A stretch of DNA of 15,156 nucleotides from DASPKW01 sp038244055 (lineage in GTDB: Bacteria > Planctomycetota > Phycisphaerae > Tepidisphaerales > Tepidisphaeraceae), in NCBI GenBank assembly GCA_038244055.1, contig JBBRTW010000136.1, positions 1-15,156 of the forward strand. The letters are read 5' to 3'. Below the pieces are notes generated by a model. The model was not told the origin of the DNA. It saw only the letters and a program-made list of their open reading frames with translations, and did not search any database. How positions within the stretch are numbered: position 1 is the first letter of the stretch; the number at the start of each line of letters is the position of its first letter. The translations under genes were made by a program, and so were the position numbers. Positions 1-6,721 of this stretch are shown here, piece after piece.

Positions 1-1
1 C

Positions 2-547
2 TCCCCCGCCGATTCGCCCATCCAGTTCATCACCACCACCATCGCCGGCTGCGGCGCGATGCTCAAGGATTACGGCCACCTCCTCCGCGATGATCCTCTC
101 TACGCCGCCCGCGCCGCCGAGTTCTCCGCGCGCATTCGCGATATTTCCGAGGTGCTGGTGCATGTCGGCCTGCCTGAAATGACCCACCCCGTCGATGAGG
201 TCGTCACCTATCACGATGCCTGCCATCTCGCCCATGCCCAGAAAGTCACCGCCGCCCCGCGCGCGCTTCTATCGGCCATCCCCGGCCTGCAACTTCTGCC
301 GCTGTCCGAGTGCGATATGTGCTGCGGAGCGGCCGGAACCTACAACCTCACCCAGCCCGAAATGGCAACGGCGCTGGCCGTTCGCAAACTCTCCCACATC
401 GCCCGCACCGGCGCTGCGATCTGCGCCACCGGCAATGTCGGCTGCGCCATGCACCTGCAATCCCAGGCCGATGCCGTCAACGGGCGGAAAGTGAAGATCG
501 TGCATCCGGTGGAGCTGGTGCATCGGGCGGTGTTTGGGGAAGGGTGA
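2..547 (+). CDS. glcF: Glycolate oxidase iron-sulfur subunit GlcF-like, 3' part
   Basis: This is the C-terminal part of a GlcF/LutA-type Fe-S oxidoreductase subunit. The reading frame is open from the left edge, so the start and the N-terminal ferredoxin-like clusters lie outside the window. Visible are AGCGAMLKDYGHLL near the edge, YHDACHLAHA, and the CCG-domain motif CDMCCGAAGTYNLTQPEMA, followed by a second cysteine context (TGNVGCAMHL) and the ending VHPVELVHRAV. Those segments match the order seen in GlcF, which with GlcD and GlcE oxidises glycolate to glyoxylate and passes electrons on from the flavin subunit. LutA and other CCG-domain subunits are the alternatives, but the AGCGAMLKDYGHLL and GTYNLTQPE segments favour GlcF. 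The stop is TGA at 545-547. The glcD/glcE partners, if adjacent, would be upstream of the window. Confidence 0.85.
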   Translation, partial: SPADSPIQFITTTIAGCGAMLKDYGHLLRDDPLYAARAAEFSARIRDISEVLVHVGLPEMTHPVDEVVTYHDACHLAHAQKVTAAPRALLSAIPGLQLLPLSECDMCCGAAGTYNLTQPEMATALAVRKLSHIARTGAAICATGNVGCAMHLQSQADAVNGRKVKIVHPVELVHRAVFGEG

Positions 548-562
548 GTTGCGGGTTGCATG

Positions 563-583
563 TTGTTAGTTGTTAGTTGTCAG
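563..583. repeat. Short heptamer array, 3 units of TTGTYAG
   Basis: Three consecutive 7-bp units (TTGTTAG, TTGTTAG, TTGTCAG) lie 16 bp after the glcF stop. They read CTAACAA on the other strand, similar to the CTAACTT heptamers at 14293-14313. The array is short and has no coding potential. Confidence 0.7.
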
Positions 584-670
584 TTTGCTCTGCTGGAATC
601 CACACGTCAGGGTCAGGAGCCGGCCACCTAGAATGCCCCATGCGCTGATAATCGTCCCCGCCCGCCGACG

Positions 671-688
671 CGCTCCGCAAGCGGAGCG
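671..688. repeat. REP-like hairpin CGCTCCGC/GCGGAGCG
   Basis: A perfect 8-bp inverted repeat, CGCTCCGC (671-678) and GCGGAGCG (681-688), is separated by two bases, so the real loop would open one or two pairs. It sits between the convergent glcF (+) and the small reverse-strand gene (-). It could serve as a bidirectional terminator stem but has no T-tract. It looks like a short dispersed palindrome rather than a designed terminator. Confidence 0.5.
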
Positions 689-730
689 GCTAAAATCGCT
701 CGCGCGCGAGAACGGTCCCCCCAGGCATTG

Positions 731-1015
731 CTACAATAACCGACCGACGTTCTCGGCAAACGCGTTGCCCTCATCGTTCAGGTCGTCCTCTCCAATTCCC
801 TGGTCGAGGTAAGTGAAGAGCAATTGCCGCCCAGTCTTGCGCCGCTCACGCACAGCGTCGATCTCGCCACCAGCATCTTCGACGAGTTCGTCGCTCGCCA
901 GCCCGCGCTGAATCGCCCACGCGAGGAACATGCCGATATGCGTGCCTCCGTTCTCCGGAGTGAGGTCTTTGGGAAAGTCACCGTCGTAGTGGAACTTGGC
1001 TTTGTCGTATGCCAT
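731..1015 (-). CDS. Small DUF7832-like protein, probably C-terminally truncated
   Basis: This predicts 94 residues beginning MAYDKAKFHYDGDFPKDL, then GGTHIGMFLAWAIQRGL and an acidic C-terminal half ending NDEGNAFAENVGRLL. The pattern of an aromatic FHYDGDFP, then THIGMFLAWA, then a TGRQLL helix and an EGN motif matches a small uncharacterised bacterial family that I know as DUF7832; its function is unknown and no catalytic motif is visible. Members as I recall them continue beyond the EGN motif, whereas this one stops a few residues later next to a palindromic repeat, so it may be truncated. The start at 1015 fits the family N-terminus and has GGAG at 1027-1030 (11 nt away). An in-frame ATG at 1033 has a closer purine-rich AGGGGGA and would add six residues. 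It converges on glcF. Confidence 0.65.
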   Translation of the reverse strand: MAYDKAKFHYDGDFPKDLTPENGGTHIGMFLAWAIQRGLASDELVEDAGGEIDAVRERRKTGRQLLFTYLDQGIGEDDLNDEGNAFAENVGRLL

Positions 1016-1230
1016 AAGCGTGATAACTCCCATTCTTCCCCCTGCGCGCCACAAGGCGTGCCGGGGATGATGCTGTAACCGCTGCAATCCTAACCCGATC
1101 CAGCCCCCATTCAAGAATATCGACAGGCCCGATTCCCGCCGCGCCGTTTTGACGGCTTCCGCTCCCCGCCCACCCCGCGCCTGCGGCCGGTTGCAGGATC
1201 GTCTCCGCGGGGTCATCGCTCGTTTTTCAA

Positions 1231-1303
1231 CCCAGAGGCCCGGAGGCGCGGAGAACCAGAGAAGAATTGGGGCTGGTCTTCTCCGTGTCTTTGCGCCTCT
1301 GCG
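1231..1303. repeat. Imperfect hairpin repeat of the CAGAGGCGCGGAG type
   Basis: The left arm 1231-1255 (CCCAGAGG...GCGGAGAA) pairs with the right arm 1279-1303 (TTCTCCGTG...CTCTGCG): 19 of 25 positions are Watson-Crick and four more are G-T wobble. The centre holds AGAAGAATTGGGGCTGG. Similar 'cgcagaggcgc / ctccgcgcctctgcg' palindromes are, to my knowledge, common as dispersed intergenic elements in Planctomycetota and Verrucomicrobiota. It lies just left of the 21-bp tandem array and is not coding. Confidence 0.6.
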
Positions 1304-1383
1304 CCTTTGCGTCGATTTCGAGAGTCGACCCCTGCGCGCTGGCGGGAAATGGAAGGTGATTCATCCAGTGAATGCCCGCGCCC

Positions 1384-1826
1384 GATTATCGGGCGTCGCG
1401 GATGGATGATCGGGCCGCCCTGCCGCACCATGGCGATGCCACGACAGACCACCCAGCGGGCCTGCCGGACCCTCGGGCGGGCCTGCCGGACCCTCGAGCG
1501 TCGACGCCGGACCCTCGAGCCGGCCTGCCGAACCCTCGGGCGTCGACGCCGGACCCTCGGGCGGGCCTGCCGGACCATCGGGCGGGCCTGCCGGACCCTC
1601 GAGCGTCGACGCCGGACCCTCGGGCGGGCCTGCCGGACCATCGGGCGGGCCTGCCCGGTCACGTTGCCGCCGTGCCGGACCATCGGGCTGCCTTGCCCGG
1701 TCACGTTGCGGCCGTGCCGGACCATCGGGCTGCCTTGCTCGGTCACGTTGCTGCCTTGCCCGGTCACATTGCTGCCGTGCCGGACCATCGGGCTGCCTTG
1801 CCCGGTCACGTTGCTGCCGTGCCCGG
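1384..1826. repeat. 21-bp tandem repeat array (minisatellite), about 21 units
   Basis: About 21 head-to-tail 21-bp units run through this stretch. Most units begin CGGACC and end in TGC or CGC. The first four (to about 1455) are degenerate; from about 1457 units are near-identical. Up to about 1652 the units are mainly one family with two alternating endings (GGGCGGGCCTGC and GAGCGTCGACGC). After that the array becomes a roughly 42-bp dimer, alternating a CGGTCACGTTGC unit with a CGGACCATCGGGC unit. Since 21 is divisible by three and units contain no stops, four reading frames stay open; one reads as heptapeptides such as GLPDPRA, STPDPRA and GHVAAVP. No single frame has a convincing start, RBS or non-repeat domain, so I treat it as non-coding. 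The function is unknown; it could be a copy-number-variable locus, a structured transcript or a protein-binding array. Confidence 0.8.
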
Positions 1827-2003
1827 TCGCAAAACCATGCGTTATCTGGACGTTGATTCGCGGCCAAATGCGGAATCTCCGCGTCTTTCGGCAGTTTTCG
1901 CGCGGCGGGAGATCGCAGGGTGGGTAGACGAGCCGCAGGAAAGGTCAACGCATCCATGAGGGCCACGCGGCTCATCTGCCCAGCGAAAACCGTGGTCGCG
2001 CGA

Positions 2004-2072
2004 AGGGTGGGCCGATGAGGCGGAATGTCATCAGCAAAACCGCATCACAACCGAGGCTCATCGGCCCACCCT
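2004..2072. repeat. Dispersed-type inverted repeat with 16-bp perfect arms
   Basis: AGGGTGGGCCGATGAG (2004-2019) and its exact reverse complement CTCATCGGCCCACCCT (2057-2072) flank 37 bp. Elements with a GGGTGGGCC / GGCCCACCCT pair are frequent intergenic palindromes in planctomycetes as far as I know. It contains no ORF and may be a MITE- or REP-like mobile remnant, or form a stem in a transcript. Confidence 0.7.
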
Positions 2073-2415
2073 ATGCACCCTCAGCGGCCGGATTTCCAAT
2101 CGCCGCCTGTCTCTATCTGATGCCGTTGGCCTGATGCAATAAATCCAAGGCGGGCGGTGAGAGAGATGCACGTTCAAGCTCCCCGCGCCTTCCGTGCGCC
2201 CGCCACACCTCCGCCGCGCCACCCGCGATCCCCCTGAGTCCACAAAATTATTCCCATGACCGTCTCCAGAACCCACGCTCCCCGCGCCATAACCCCTTTC
2301 CCCCCCAGCCCCAAACCACATCTTCCCCTCAATTCCAAACCCTCAAAAATGACCCGATTCCCCCCCAAAACCACCGTGTTTCCCTAACATCCTCCTTCCT
2401 ACTTCATCCTTCCGC
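2073..2415. other. Non-coding, C-rich and G-poor tract with a minus-strand G4 motif
   Basis: No gene is visible here. The + strand is strikingly C-rich and G-poor: I count 33 C against 3 G in 2281-2340. Two runs of seven C occur (2300-2306 and 2360-2366). On the minus strand, 2293-2312 reads as G-runs GGGG, GGGGGGG and GGGG with linkers of 2-3 bases, which satisfies the usual G3+N1-7 quadruplex pattern if the long run is split. Reverse-strand ORFs across it have low-complexity Gly/Arg-rich translations and look accidental. Confidence 0.6.
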
Positions 2416-2478
2416 CTACTGCCGACTGCCTACTGCCTACTGCCGACTGCCAACTGCCGACTGCCGACTGCCTACTGC
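2416..2478. repeat. Heptamer array, 9 units of CNACTGC
   Basis: Nine contiguous 7-bp units follow the consensus CNACTGC (CTACTGC four times, CGACTGC four times, CAACTGC once) without interruption. On the reverse strand this gives the heptad-coded SAVGSRQ-like peptide that is a frequent false ORF. It lies about 215 bp upstream of the GH15-fusion start, within a pyrimidine-rich leader region. It resembles short tandemly repeated (STRR-type) heptamers described in other bacteria. Confidence 0.85.
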
Positions 2479-2535
2479 CTTCCTCCGCCCTCGCCCCATA
2501 TTCCCCCGCCCCCTCCCCAGAAAACCGCGTCAGGA

Positions 2536-2541
2536 TACAAT
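2536..2541 (+). promoter_or_regulatory. Possible -10 element (TACAAT) ahead of the GH15-fusion gene
   Basis: GGATACAATC contains TACAAT, one mismatch from the sigma70 -10 consensus, in an otherwise GC-rich leader about 150 bp before the chosen start. No recognisable -35 lies at 16-18 bp, so this is a weak candidate. Confidence 0.25.
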
Positions 2542-2692
2542 CTACCCCGCCTTTGACGGTTGTAACGGGTTTGGCATCAAGGCCAACCCCGCTTTGTCCG
2601 ACCAAAGGTATGCCAGAGTTTCCCTGCGCCCCCTCCGCCGGCAGACCCGGCCGGGAGGTTTGGGAACGGTCTTATCCGAAAGCGAATCACGC

Positions 2693-5251
2693 ATGCCTCG
2701 TGACATTCCGGTCGGCAATGGACGCCTGCTCGTCACTTTCGACCACCAATATCAGATCCGCGACGTCTACTTCCCGCACGTCGGCCAGGAGAATCACGCC
2801 GGCGCGGGGCCCTGCCGCTTCGGGGTCTACTGCGATCTGCCCGGCCGCAATCGCTCGCAGCTCTTCTGGACCTCCGACCCCGGCTGGCAGATTCGCCAGC
2901 GTTATCTCCGCGACACCCTCACCACCAGCGTCAGTCTCGATCACAAGGACCTCAAGCTCTCAGTCTACTGCAACGATGCCGTCGATTTCCACCGGCCGAT
3001 CCTGGTGCGGAAAATCCAGGTGAAGAATCTGACCTCGCACGATCGCGTCGCCCGCATCATGCACCATCAGGATTTCAACATGTTCGGGACCAAGGTGGGC
3101 GATACCGCCTACTTCGATCCCGACCTGCGCGGCCTGGTCCACTACCGCGGCAAGCGCTATGTCATGATGAGCTTCTACTCCTCCGGCGAGCAGCGCATCG
3201 ATGAATACGCCTGCGGCACCAGCGGCTTCCACGGCGCGGAGGGAACCTGGCGCGATGCCGAGGATGGGCAGTTGCAGGGCAACCCCATCGCCCAGGGGGC
3301 CGTGGATTCCACCATCGCCCATCACGTCAATCTCCCGGCCGATGGGGAGAAGACGATCTACATGATCATGATCGCCGGCGAAAGCCGCGAAGAGCTGATG
3401 GAACTGCACAAGTGGCTCGTCAAGCAGGGCCCGCAGGGCGTCATCGACCGCACCACCAGCTACTGGCGCCTCTGGAGCGGCGCGACCAACATCAACTTCG
3501 GCAACCTGCCGCCCAAGGTGGTGGACCTGTTCAAGCGTTCGCTGCTGGTGACGCGCACCCAGGTCGACAACGATGGCGCGATCATCGCGGCCAACGACTC
3601 CGACATCATGCAGTTCAGCCGCGATACCTATTCGTATATGTGGCCGCGCGATGGGGCGCTGGTGGCCAATGCGCTGGACATGGCGGGCTTTTCCGATCTG
3701 GCGCGGTGGTTCTATACCTTCTGCCAGAGGGTCATCACGCCCGAGGGCTTCTTCTATCACAAATACAATCCCGACGGCTCGCCCGCCTCGAGCTGGCATC
3801 CCTGGCTGATGAAAGGCCAGCGCGTCCTGCCGATCCAGGAGGATGAAACGGCGCTGGTCGTCTGGGCCATCTGGCGGCATTACTACCGCTATCGCGACAT
3901 CGAGTTCATTCGGCCGCTCTGGGTGGATGTCGTGCAGAAGGCGGCCGATTTCATGGTGAAATACCGCGACCCCAGGACCGGCCTGCCCCTGCCGAGCTAC
4001 GATTTGTGGGAAGAGCGCTGGGGCATCCATGCGTTCACCGTCGCCACCGTCTACGGCGGTTTGAAGGCGGCGCGGAATTTCGCGGTTTGCTTCGGCGACC
4101 GCGTCAAGGCGGAGATATACAACAACGCGGCCGAGGAGATCAAAGCCGCCGCCGCCAAGCACATGTGGAGCCCCTCGCTCAATCGCTTCGTGCGCAGGCT
4201 GGTGCCCAAGGATGCGCCGACCCCGCCGGATAATCCGAATTACAAGGAGAAGGTCGAGCTGCACCCGGCCGGCGAGCCGGCCACCGAAGACCTCTTCGAA
4301 GTCGATGAAGTCCTCGATGCCTCGATGTACGCGATCTTCAAATTCCACCTCTTCGAGGCCGATGATCCGCGCGTGGTCGCGACCATGAAGGCCATCGAGC
4401 ACAAGCTCTGGGTGAAGACCCGCGTCGGCGGCGTGGCCCGCTACGAGAACGACTATTACCACCGCGTCTCCAACGACATCGCCAGCGTCCCGGGCAATCC
4501 CTGGTTCATCTGCACGCTCTGGCTGGCGGATTATTACATCACCTGCGCCAAAACCCCGGCCGAGCTGAAGATGGCCCTGCCGATCTTCGAGTGGACCGCC
4601 AGCCACGCCCTGGAATCGGGCGTGCTGGCCGAGCAGGTCAATCCCTACACCAACGAGCCGATCTCCGTCAGCCCGCTCACCTGGAGTCATGCGACTGTAG
4701 TAAGCACAGTCATTAAGTACCTGGAGAAACTAGAGCAGCTCCAGACCTGCGGTAGCTGCCATCAGCCGGTCTACCGCCTGCGCCGCCGCGGCGGAATGGT
4801 GGAGGTCAAGAGCCAGGCCCAGTTCGACCGCCTGGAGGCCGACTTCGCCGTACATGAAGCGCGGGAGATGGCCAGCGCCGTCGGCAAATTCACAAGGCAG
4901 GATCCCCGCACCAAGCTGACGGTCAAGGCGACTCTCGCGATCGATGTCCGCGACTGCATCGGCTGCGACGTCTGCGTGCGGCATTGCGACCGCGGCGTCC
5001 TGAAGATGGTCGATGGCAAGGCGCTGATCGACCTGCGGCACCTGAACAAATGCGATATGGATGGGGCGTGTGTCGAAGTCTGCCCGACGGATGTGGTGAC
5101 GTTGTTGATTCAGCCGGTGGAAGGCGCGCCGGGAGCGGTGGATGCCACAGCGAATTCGGTGATTCCAGCGCAGCCGATTGAAGAGGATGCCGAATCGCTC
5201 GTGCTTGCCAAGACCAAGAAGCGGCCGGCTGAGGGCGAGGCGGCGGCGTAA
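2693..5251 (+). CDS. GH15 glucoamylase-like enzyme fused to a C-terminal ferredoxin-like domain
   Basis: This predicts 852 residues. Residues 1 to about 270 look like the N-terminal beta-sandwich of bacterial GH15 proteins (MPRDIPVGNGRLLVTFD, then DVYFPHVGQENH). About 272-680 is the alpha/alpha barrel, with YSYMWPRDGALVANALD near 314-330, DLWEERWGIHAFT near 437 (likely catalytic-acid Glu 440/441) and LAEQVNPYTNEP with likely base Glu647, then PLTWSHA. GH15 enzymes release glucose from alpha-glucans; some are trehalases, so the substrate is open. After the barrel come CGSCH (686-690), a charged helix and a ferredoxin-like region: CIGCDVCVRHC (Cys 755, 758, 761, 765) and CDMDGACVEVCP (Cys787, Asp790, Cys793, Cys797). 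In the second motif Asp replaces the second Cys. The frame is continuous, so the fusion is genuine in this sequence. No signal peptide is seen, which suggests a cytoplasmic location. An in-frame TTG at 2594 would add 33 basic, unconserved-looking residues, so I prefer ATG 2693. Confidence 0.85.
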   Translation: MPRDIPVGNGRLLVTFDHQYQIRDVYFPHVGQENHAGAGPCRFGVYCDLPGRNRSQLFWTSDPGWQIRQRYLRDTLTTSVSLDHKDLKLSVYCNDAVDFHRPILVRKIQVKNLTSHDRVARIMHHQDFNMFGTKVGDTAYFDPDLRGLVHYRGKRYVMMSFYSSGEQRIDEYACGTSGFHGAEGTWRDAEDGQLQGNPIAQGAVDSTIAHHVNLPADGEKTIYMIMIAGESREELMELHKWLVKQGPQGVIDRTTSYWRLWSGATNINFGNLPPKVVDLFKRSLLVTRTQVDNDGAIIAANDSDIMQFSRDTYSYMWPRDGALVANALDMAGFSDLARWFYTFCQRVITPEGFFYHKYNPDGSPASSWHPWLMKGQRVLPIQEDETALVVWAIWRHYYRYRDIEFIRPLWVDVVQKAADFMVKYRDPRTGLPLPSYDLWEERWGIHAFTVATVYGGLKAARNFAVCFGDRVKAEIYNNAAEEIKAAAAKHMWSPSLNRFVRRLVPKDAPTPPDNPNYKEKVELHPAGEPATEDLFEVDEVLDASMYAIFKFHLFEADDPRVVATMKAIEHKLWVKTRVGGVARYENDYYHRVSNDIASVPGNPWFICTLWLADYYITCAKTPAELKMALPIFEWTASHALESGVLAEQVNPYTNEPISVSPLTWSHATVVSTVIKYLEKLEQLQTCGSCHQPVYRLRRRGGMVEVKSQAQFDRLEADFAVHEAREMASAVGKFTRQDPRTKLTVKATLAIDVRDCIGCDVCVRHCDRGVLKMVDGKALIDLRHLNKCDMDGACVEVCPTDVVTLLIQPVEGAPGAVDATANSVIPAQPIEEDAESLVLAKTKKRPAEGEAAA

Positions 5252-5300
5252 CGTAAGTCCGGCACCGATGCGCTTTGATACCAGCGCCCTCGGAATTTTC

Positions 5301-5329
5301 TTGCCATGCGCATAATCACAGTGTACGAT
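5301..5329 (+). promoter_or_regulatory. Sigma70-type promoter for the PEP-CTERM gene
   Basis: TTGCCA (5301-5306) and TACGAT (5324-5329) are separated by exactly 17 bp, each a two-mismatch match to the -35 and -10 consensus. It lies 100 bp upstream of the PEP-CTERM start, leaving a leader of about 90 nt. It is a sequence match only. Confidence 0.45.
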
Positions 5330-5360
5330 CGTCCCCGGCTACCGAATAGGTGTTAGTCAG

Positions 5361-5386
5361 GGCGGTTTTTCGTGGGTTTAACCGCC
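5361..5386 (+). promoter_or_regulatory. Leader hairpin GGCGGTT/AACCGCC
   Basis: A perfect 7-bp stem (5361-5367 with 5380-5386) and a 12-nt T-rich loop lie in the predicted leader, 43 bp before the PEP-CTERM ATG. It could act as an mRNA stabiliser or weak attenuator. No proper U-tract follows. Confidence 0.35.
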
Positions 5387-5429
5387 GGTTGGGTGCTGTT
5401 TTGGTCGCCGCACGTCCCGGGAGAGCAGC

Positions 5430-6170
5430 ATGTATTCTTCCTCTAAATCGGTAGCTGGGGTCTGGCGAGGCAAATGGGCGTTGCGATATGGGCTTGCGGG
5501 CCTGGTGCTTGCGATCGCCGGTGCCCGGGTCAGTGCCGCGCCCATCACCGTACCGAACTTCTCGTTCGAGTTGCCCGCCGTGGCCGACGGTACTTTCGCC
5601 GCAGCCACCGGCTGGGCCGAGTCCGGCTCCGGGGCCCACGAGGGGGGCGCGTACAACCCGACCGCCGGCAACTTCCTCGGCGCGGCCGGCAACGGCGCGC
5701 TCCCCGGCACGGCCCAAGGCGCCCAGGCCGGCCTGATGCATGCCGGCGGGACCGCCAGTTCGAACCTGACCACCGCGGCGTCGCTGGCCACGATCCAGGC
5801 CAACACCACCTACACGCTGACCGTGGCGCTGGGCAACGCGCTGGATTCCCCGGCCGCGGGCCAGTCGATCTCGCAGGCCGTCCTCACGCTGCTCGCCAAC
5901 GGCGCGAGCGCGGCACAGCTCGGTTTCGACGCCAAGACCATCCCGCTGGGGACCTTCACCGACTACACCGTCTCGTTCAGCACCGGGGCGACCGGGCCGC
6001 TGATCGGGCAAGCGCTGACCGCCAGCATCGGCCACGCGGCGGACCTCGACTCCGCGATCATCGCCGACAACGTCCGCATCGACGCCTCGCCGGTCCCCGA
6101 GCCCTCGACGACCGCGCTGCTGCTGGGCACGTTGGTGCTGACCTTGGGCCGGCGGAAGCGGCGTAAGTAA
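5430..6170 (+). CDS. PEP-CTERM sorting-domain surface or exported protein
   Basis: This predicts 246 residues. The N-terminus has a basic segment followed by a hydrophobic stretch (YGLAGLVLAIAGARVSA), consistent with a signal peptide cleaved near residue 36, then PITVPNFSFELP. The middle is Ala/Gly/Thr-rich and beta-prone, of the kind seen in small carbohydrate-binding-like extracellular modules (PNFSFE start, TTYTLTVALGN). The C-terminus is a textbook PEP-CTERM tripartite signal: VPEPSTT, the hydrophobic ALLLGTLVLTLG, and the basic RRKRRK. Such proteins are processed by an exosortase and end up on the surface or in exopolysaccharide; no exosortase is in this window. GGAGAG at 5420-5425 precedes the ATG by 4 nt. 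Its specific ligand cannot be told. Confidence 0.9.
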   Translation: MYSSSKSVAGVWRGKWALRYGLAGLVLAIAGARVSAAPITVPNFSFELPAVADGTFAAATGWAESGSGAHEGGAYNPTAGNFLGAAGNGALPGTAQGAQAGLMHAGGTASSNLTTAASLATIQANTTYTLTVALGNALDSPAAGQSISQAVLTLLANGASAAQLGFDAKTIPLGTFTDYTVSFSTGATGPLIGQALTASIGHAADLDSAIIADNVRIDASPVPEPSTTALLLGTLVLTLGRRKRRK

Positions 6171-6201
6171 GGGGAACGGGCAGACTGCGGCGTGATGGGC
6201 G

Positions 6202-6306
6202 TCATCGCCACTGATTCAGGATGATAAACTCATTCTCAATCGCCAAACCGGAAGCTTCATACTTTGCGATGGCGCGGGCGGAATCTTCATCAATATAGAT
6301 TCTCAT
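6202..6306 (-). pseudogene. Internally deleted DUF5615 (PIN-like) toxin, 34-residue remnant
   Basis: The reverse strand encodes MRIYIDEDS directly joined to ARAIAKYEASG and then IENEFIILNQWR before TGA. The first nine residues match the start of DUF5615 PIN-like toxins (usual form MRxYxDED). The last 25 match the end of the planctomycete form of the family as I remember it (IVRAI.NLEAAG...NQF.ILNHWR). An intact protein would be around 110-120 residues, so roughly 80 residues, including the middle acidic residues of the PIN fold, appear lost without breaking the frame. The start overlaps the DUF433 stop as ATGA (6303-6306), the expected arrangement for an antitoxin-toxin pair. The toxin is most likely inactive. 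Confidence 0.65.
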
Positions 6307-6665
6307 CCGAACTTCCGCTCGATTTCCGTCATTACTTCGGGAGAAATGTACTTGGGCTTGGAGTTAAGCCGGTAGCCTGGATCATTCTCACCCGAGGCTT
6401 CCATGATCGCCTGCGTGCGCAGCCAATCCTGCTCGATCTCCGGCGGATTCGACTTGCAGTACGCGATCGCCTCCTCAACCACCTCAACCGGCAGGCCGTA
6501 GTCGCGGGCGATCTCCTCCACGGTCATGGGCTCTTCCGCATTCATGTACAAACCGTAGAGGGTTCGGGCGCGAATTCGCCGCCCCTTGATTGAAAGCTGA
6601 GTGAAGGATGCGTACGGGTCCCTTTCCAGAAACTTCCACCGGGTTTGCACGGGCAGATCGGGCAT
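6303..6665 (-). CDS. DUF433-family antitoxin
   Basis: This predicts 120 residues. The N-terminal half has the KGRRIRARTLYGLYMNAEEP segment and the central part a winged-helix-like MTVEEIARDYGLPVEVVEEAIAYC, which is the signature of DUF433 antitoxins (helix-turn-helix DNA binding). A longer tail (EIEQDWLRTQAIMEASGENDPG...) follows. DUF433 proteins normally pair with a DUF5615 PIN-like nuclease toxin; here the downstream partner, overlapping by ATGA, survives only as a 34-residue remnant. The antitoxin itself appears intact. No clear Shine-Dalgarno precedes ATG 6665. A lone antitoxin may now serve as a transcription regulator or as immunity against related toxins elsewhere; that is inference. 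Confidence 0.8.
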   Translation of the reverse strand: MPDLPVQTRWKFLERDPYASFTQLSIKGRRIRARTLYGLYMNAEEPMTVEEIARDYGLPVEVVEEAIAYCKSNPPEIEQDWLRTQAIMEASGENDPGYRLNSKPKYISPEVMTEIERKFG

Positions 6666-6721
6666 GCTTCTATCGTAAGCAGGCGGCGGGTGGCAATCAA
6701 ATCATCGAAACGATTCAGGCA

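Noticed and set aside
1384..1826. CRISPR array
   Set aside because: The units are directly adjacent with no unique spacers, and no cas gene is present.
1213..1975. Four long overlapping open frames (about 195-206 codons) on both strands across the 21-bp array
   Set aside because: They are open because a stop-free 21-bp unit is repeated. None has a convincing RBS, signal or unique domain, and all consist mostly of repeat-coded peptide.
2594..2692. TTG start giving a 33-residue N-terminal extension of the GH15 fusion
   Set aside because: The extension is Arg-rich with no recognisable motif, while ATG 2693 begins exactly where the GH15-type N-terminus MPRDIPVGNG starts. It is not fully excluded, since neither start has a strong RBS.
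2960..4690. 576-codon open frame on the minus strand inside the GH15 gene
   Set aside because: It is antisense to a clear enzyme, has a His/Asp/Gly/Arg-biased composition without motifs, and is explained by codon bias of the GC-rich coding strand.
5474..6166. 230-codon alternative + frame within the PEP-CTERM gene
   Set aside because: It is very Arg-rich; the other frame has a signal peptide, an RBS and a PEP-CTERM tail.
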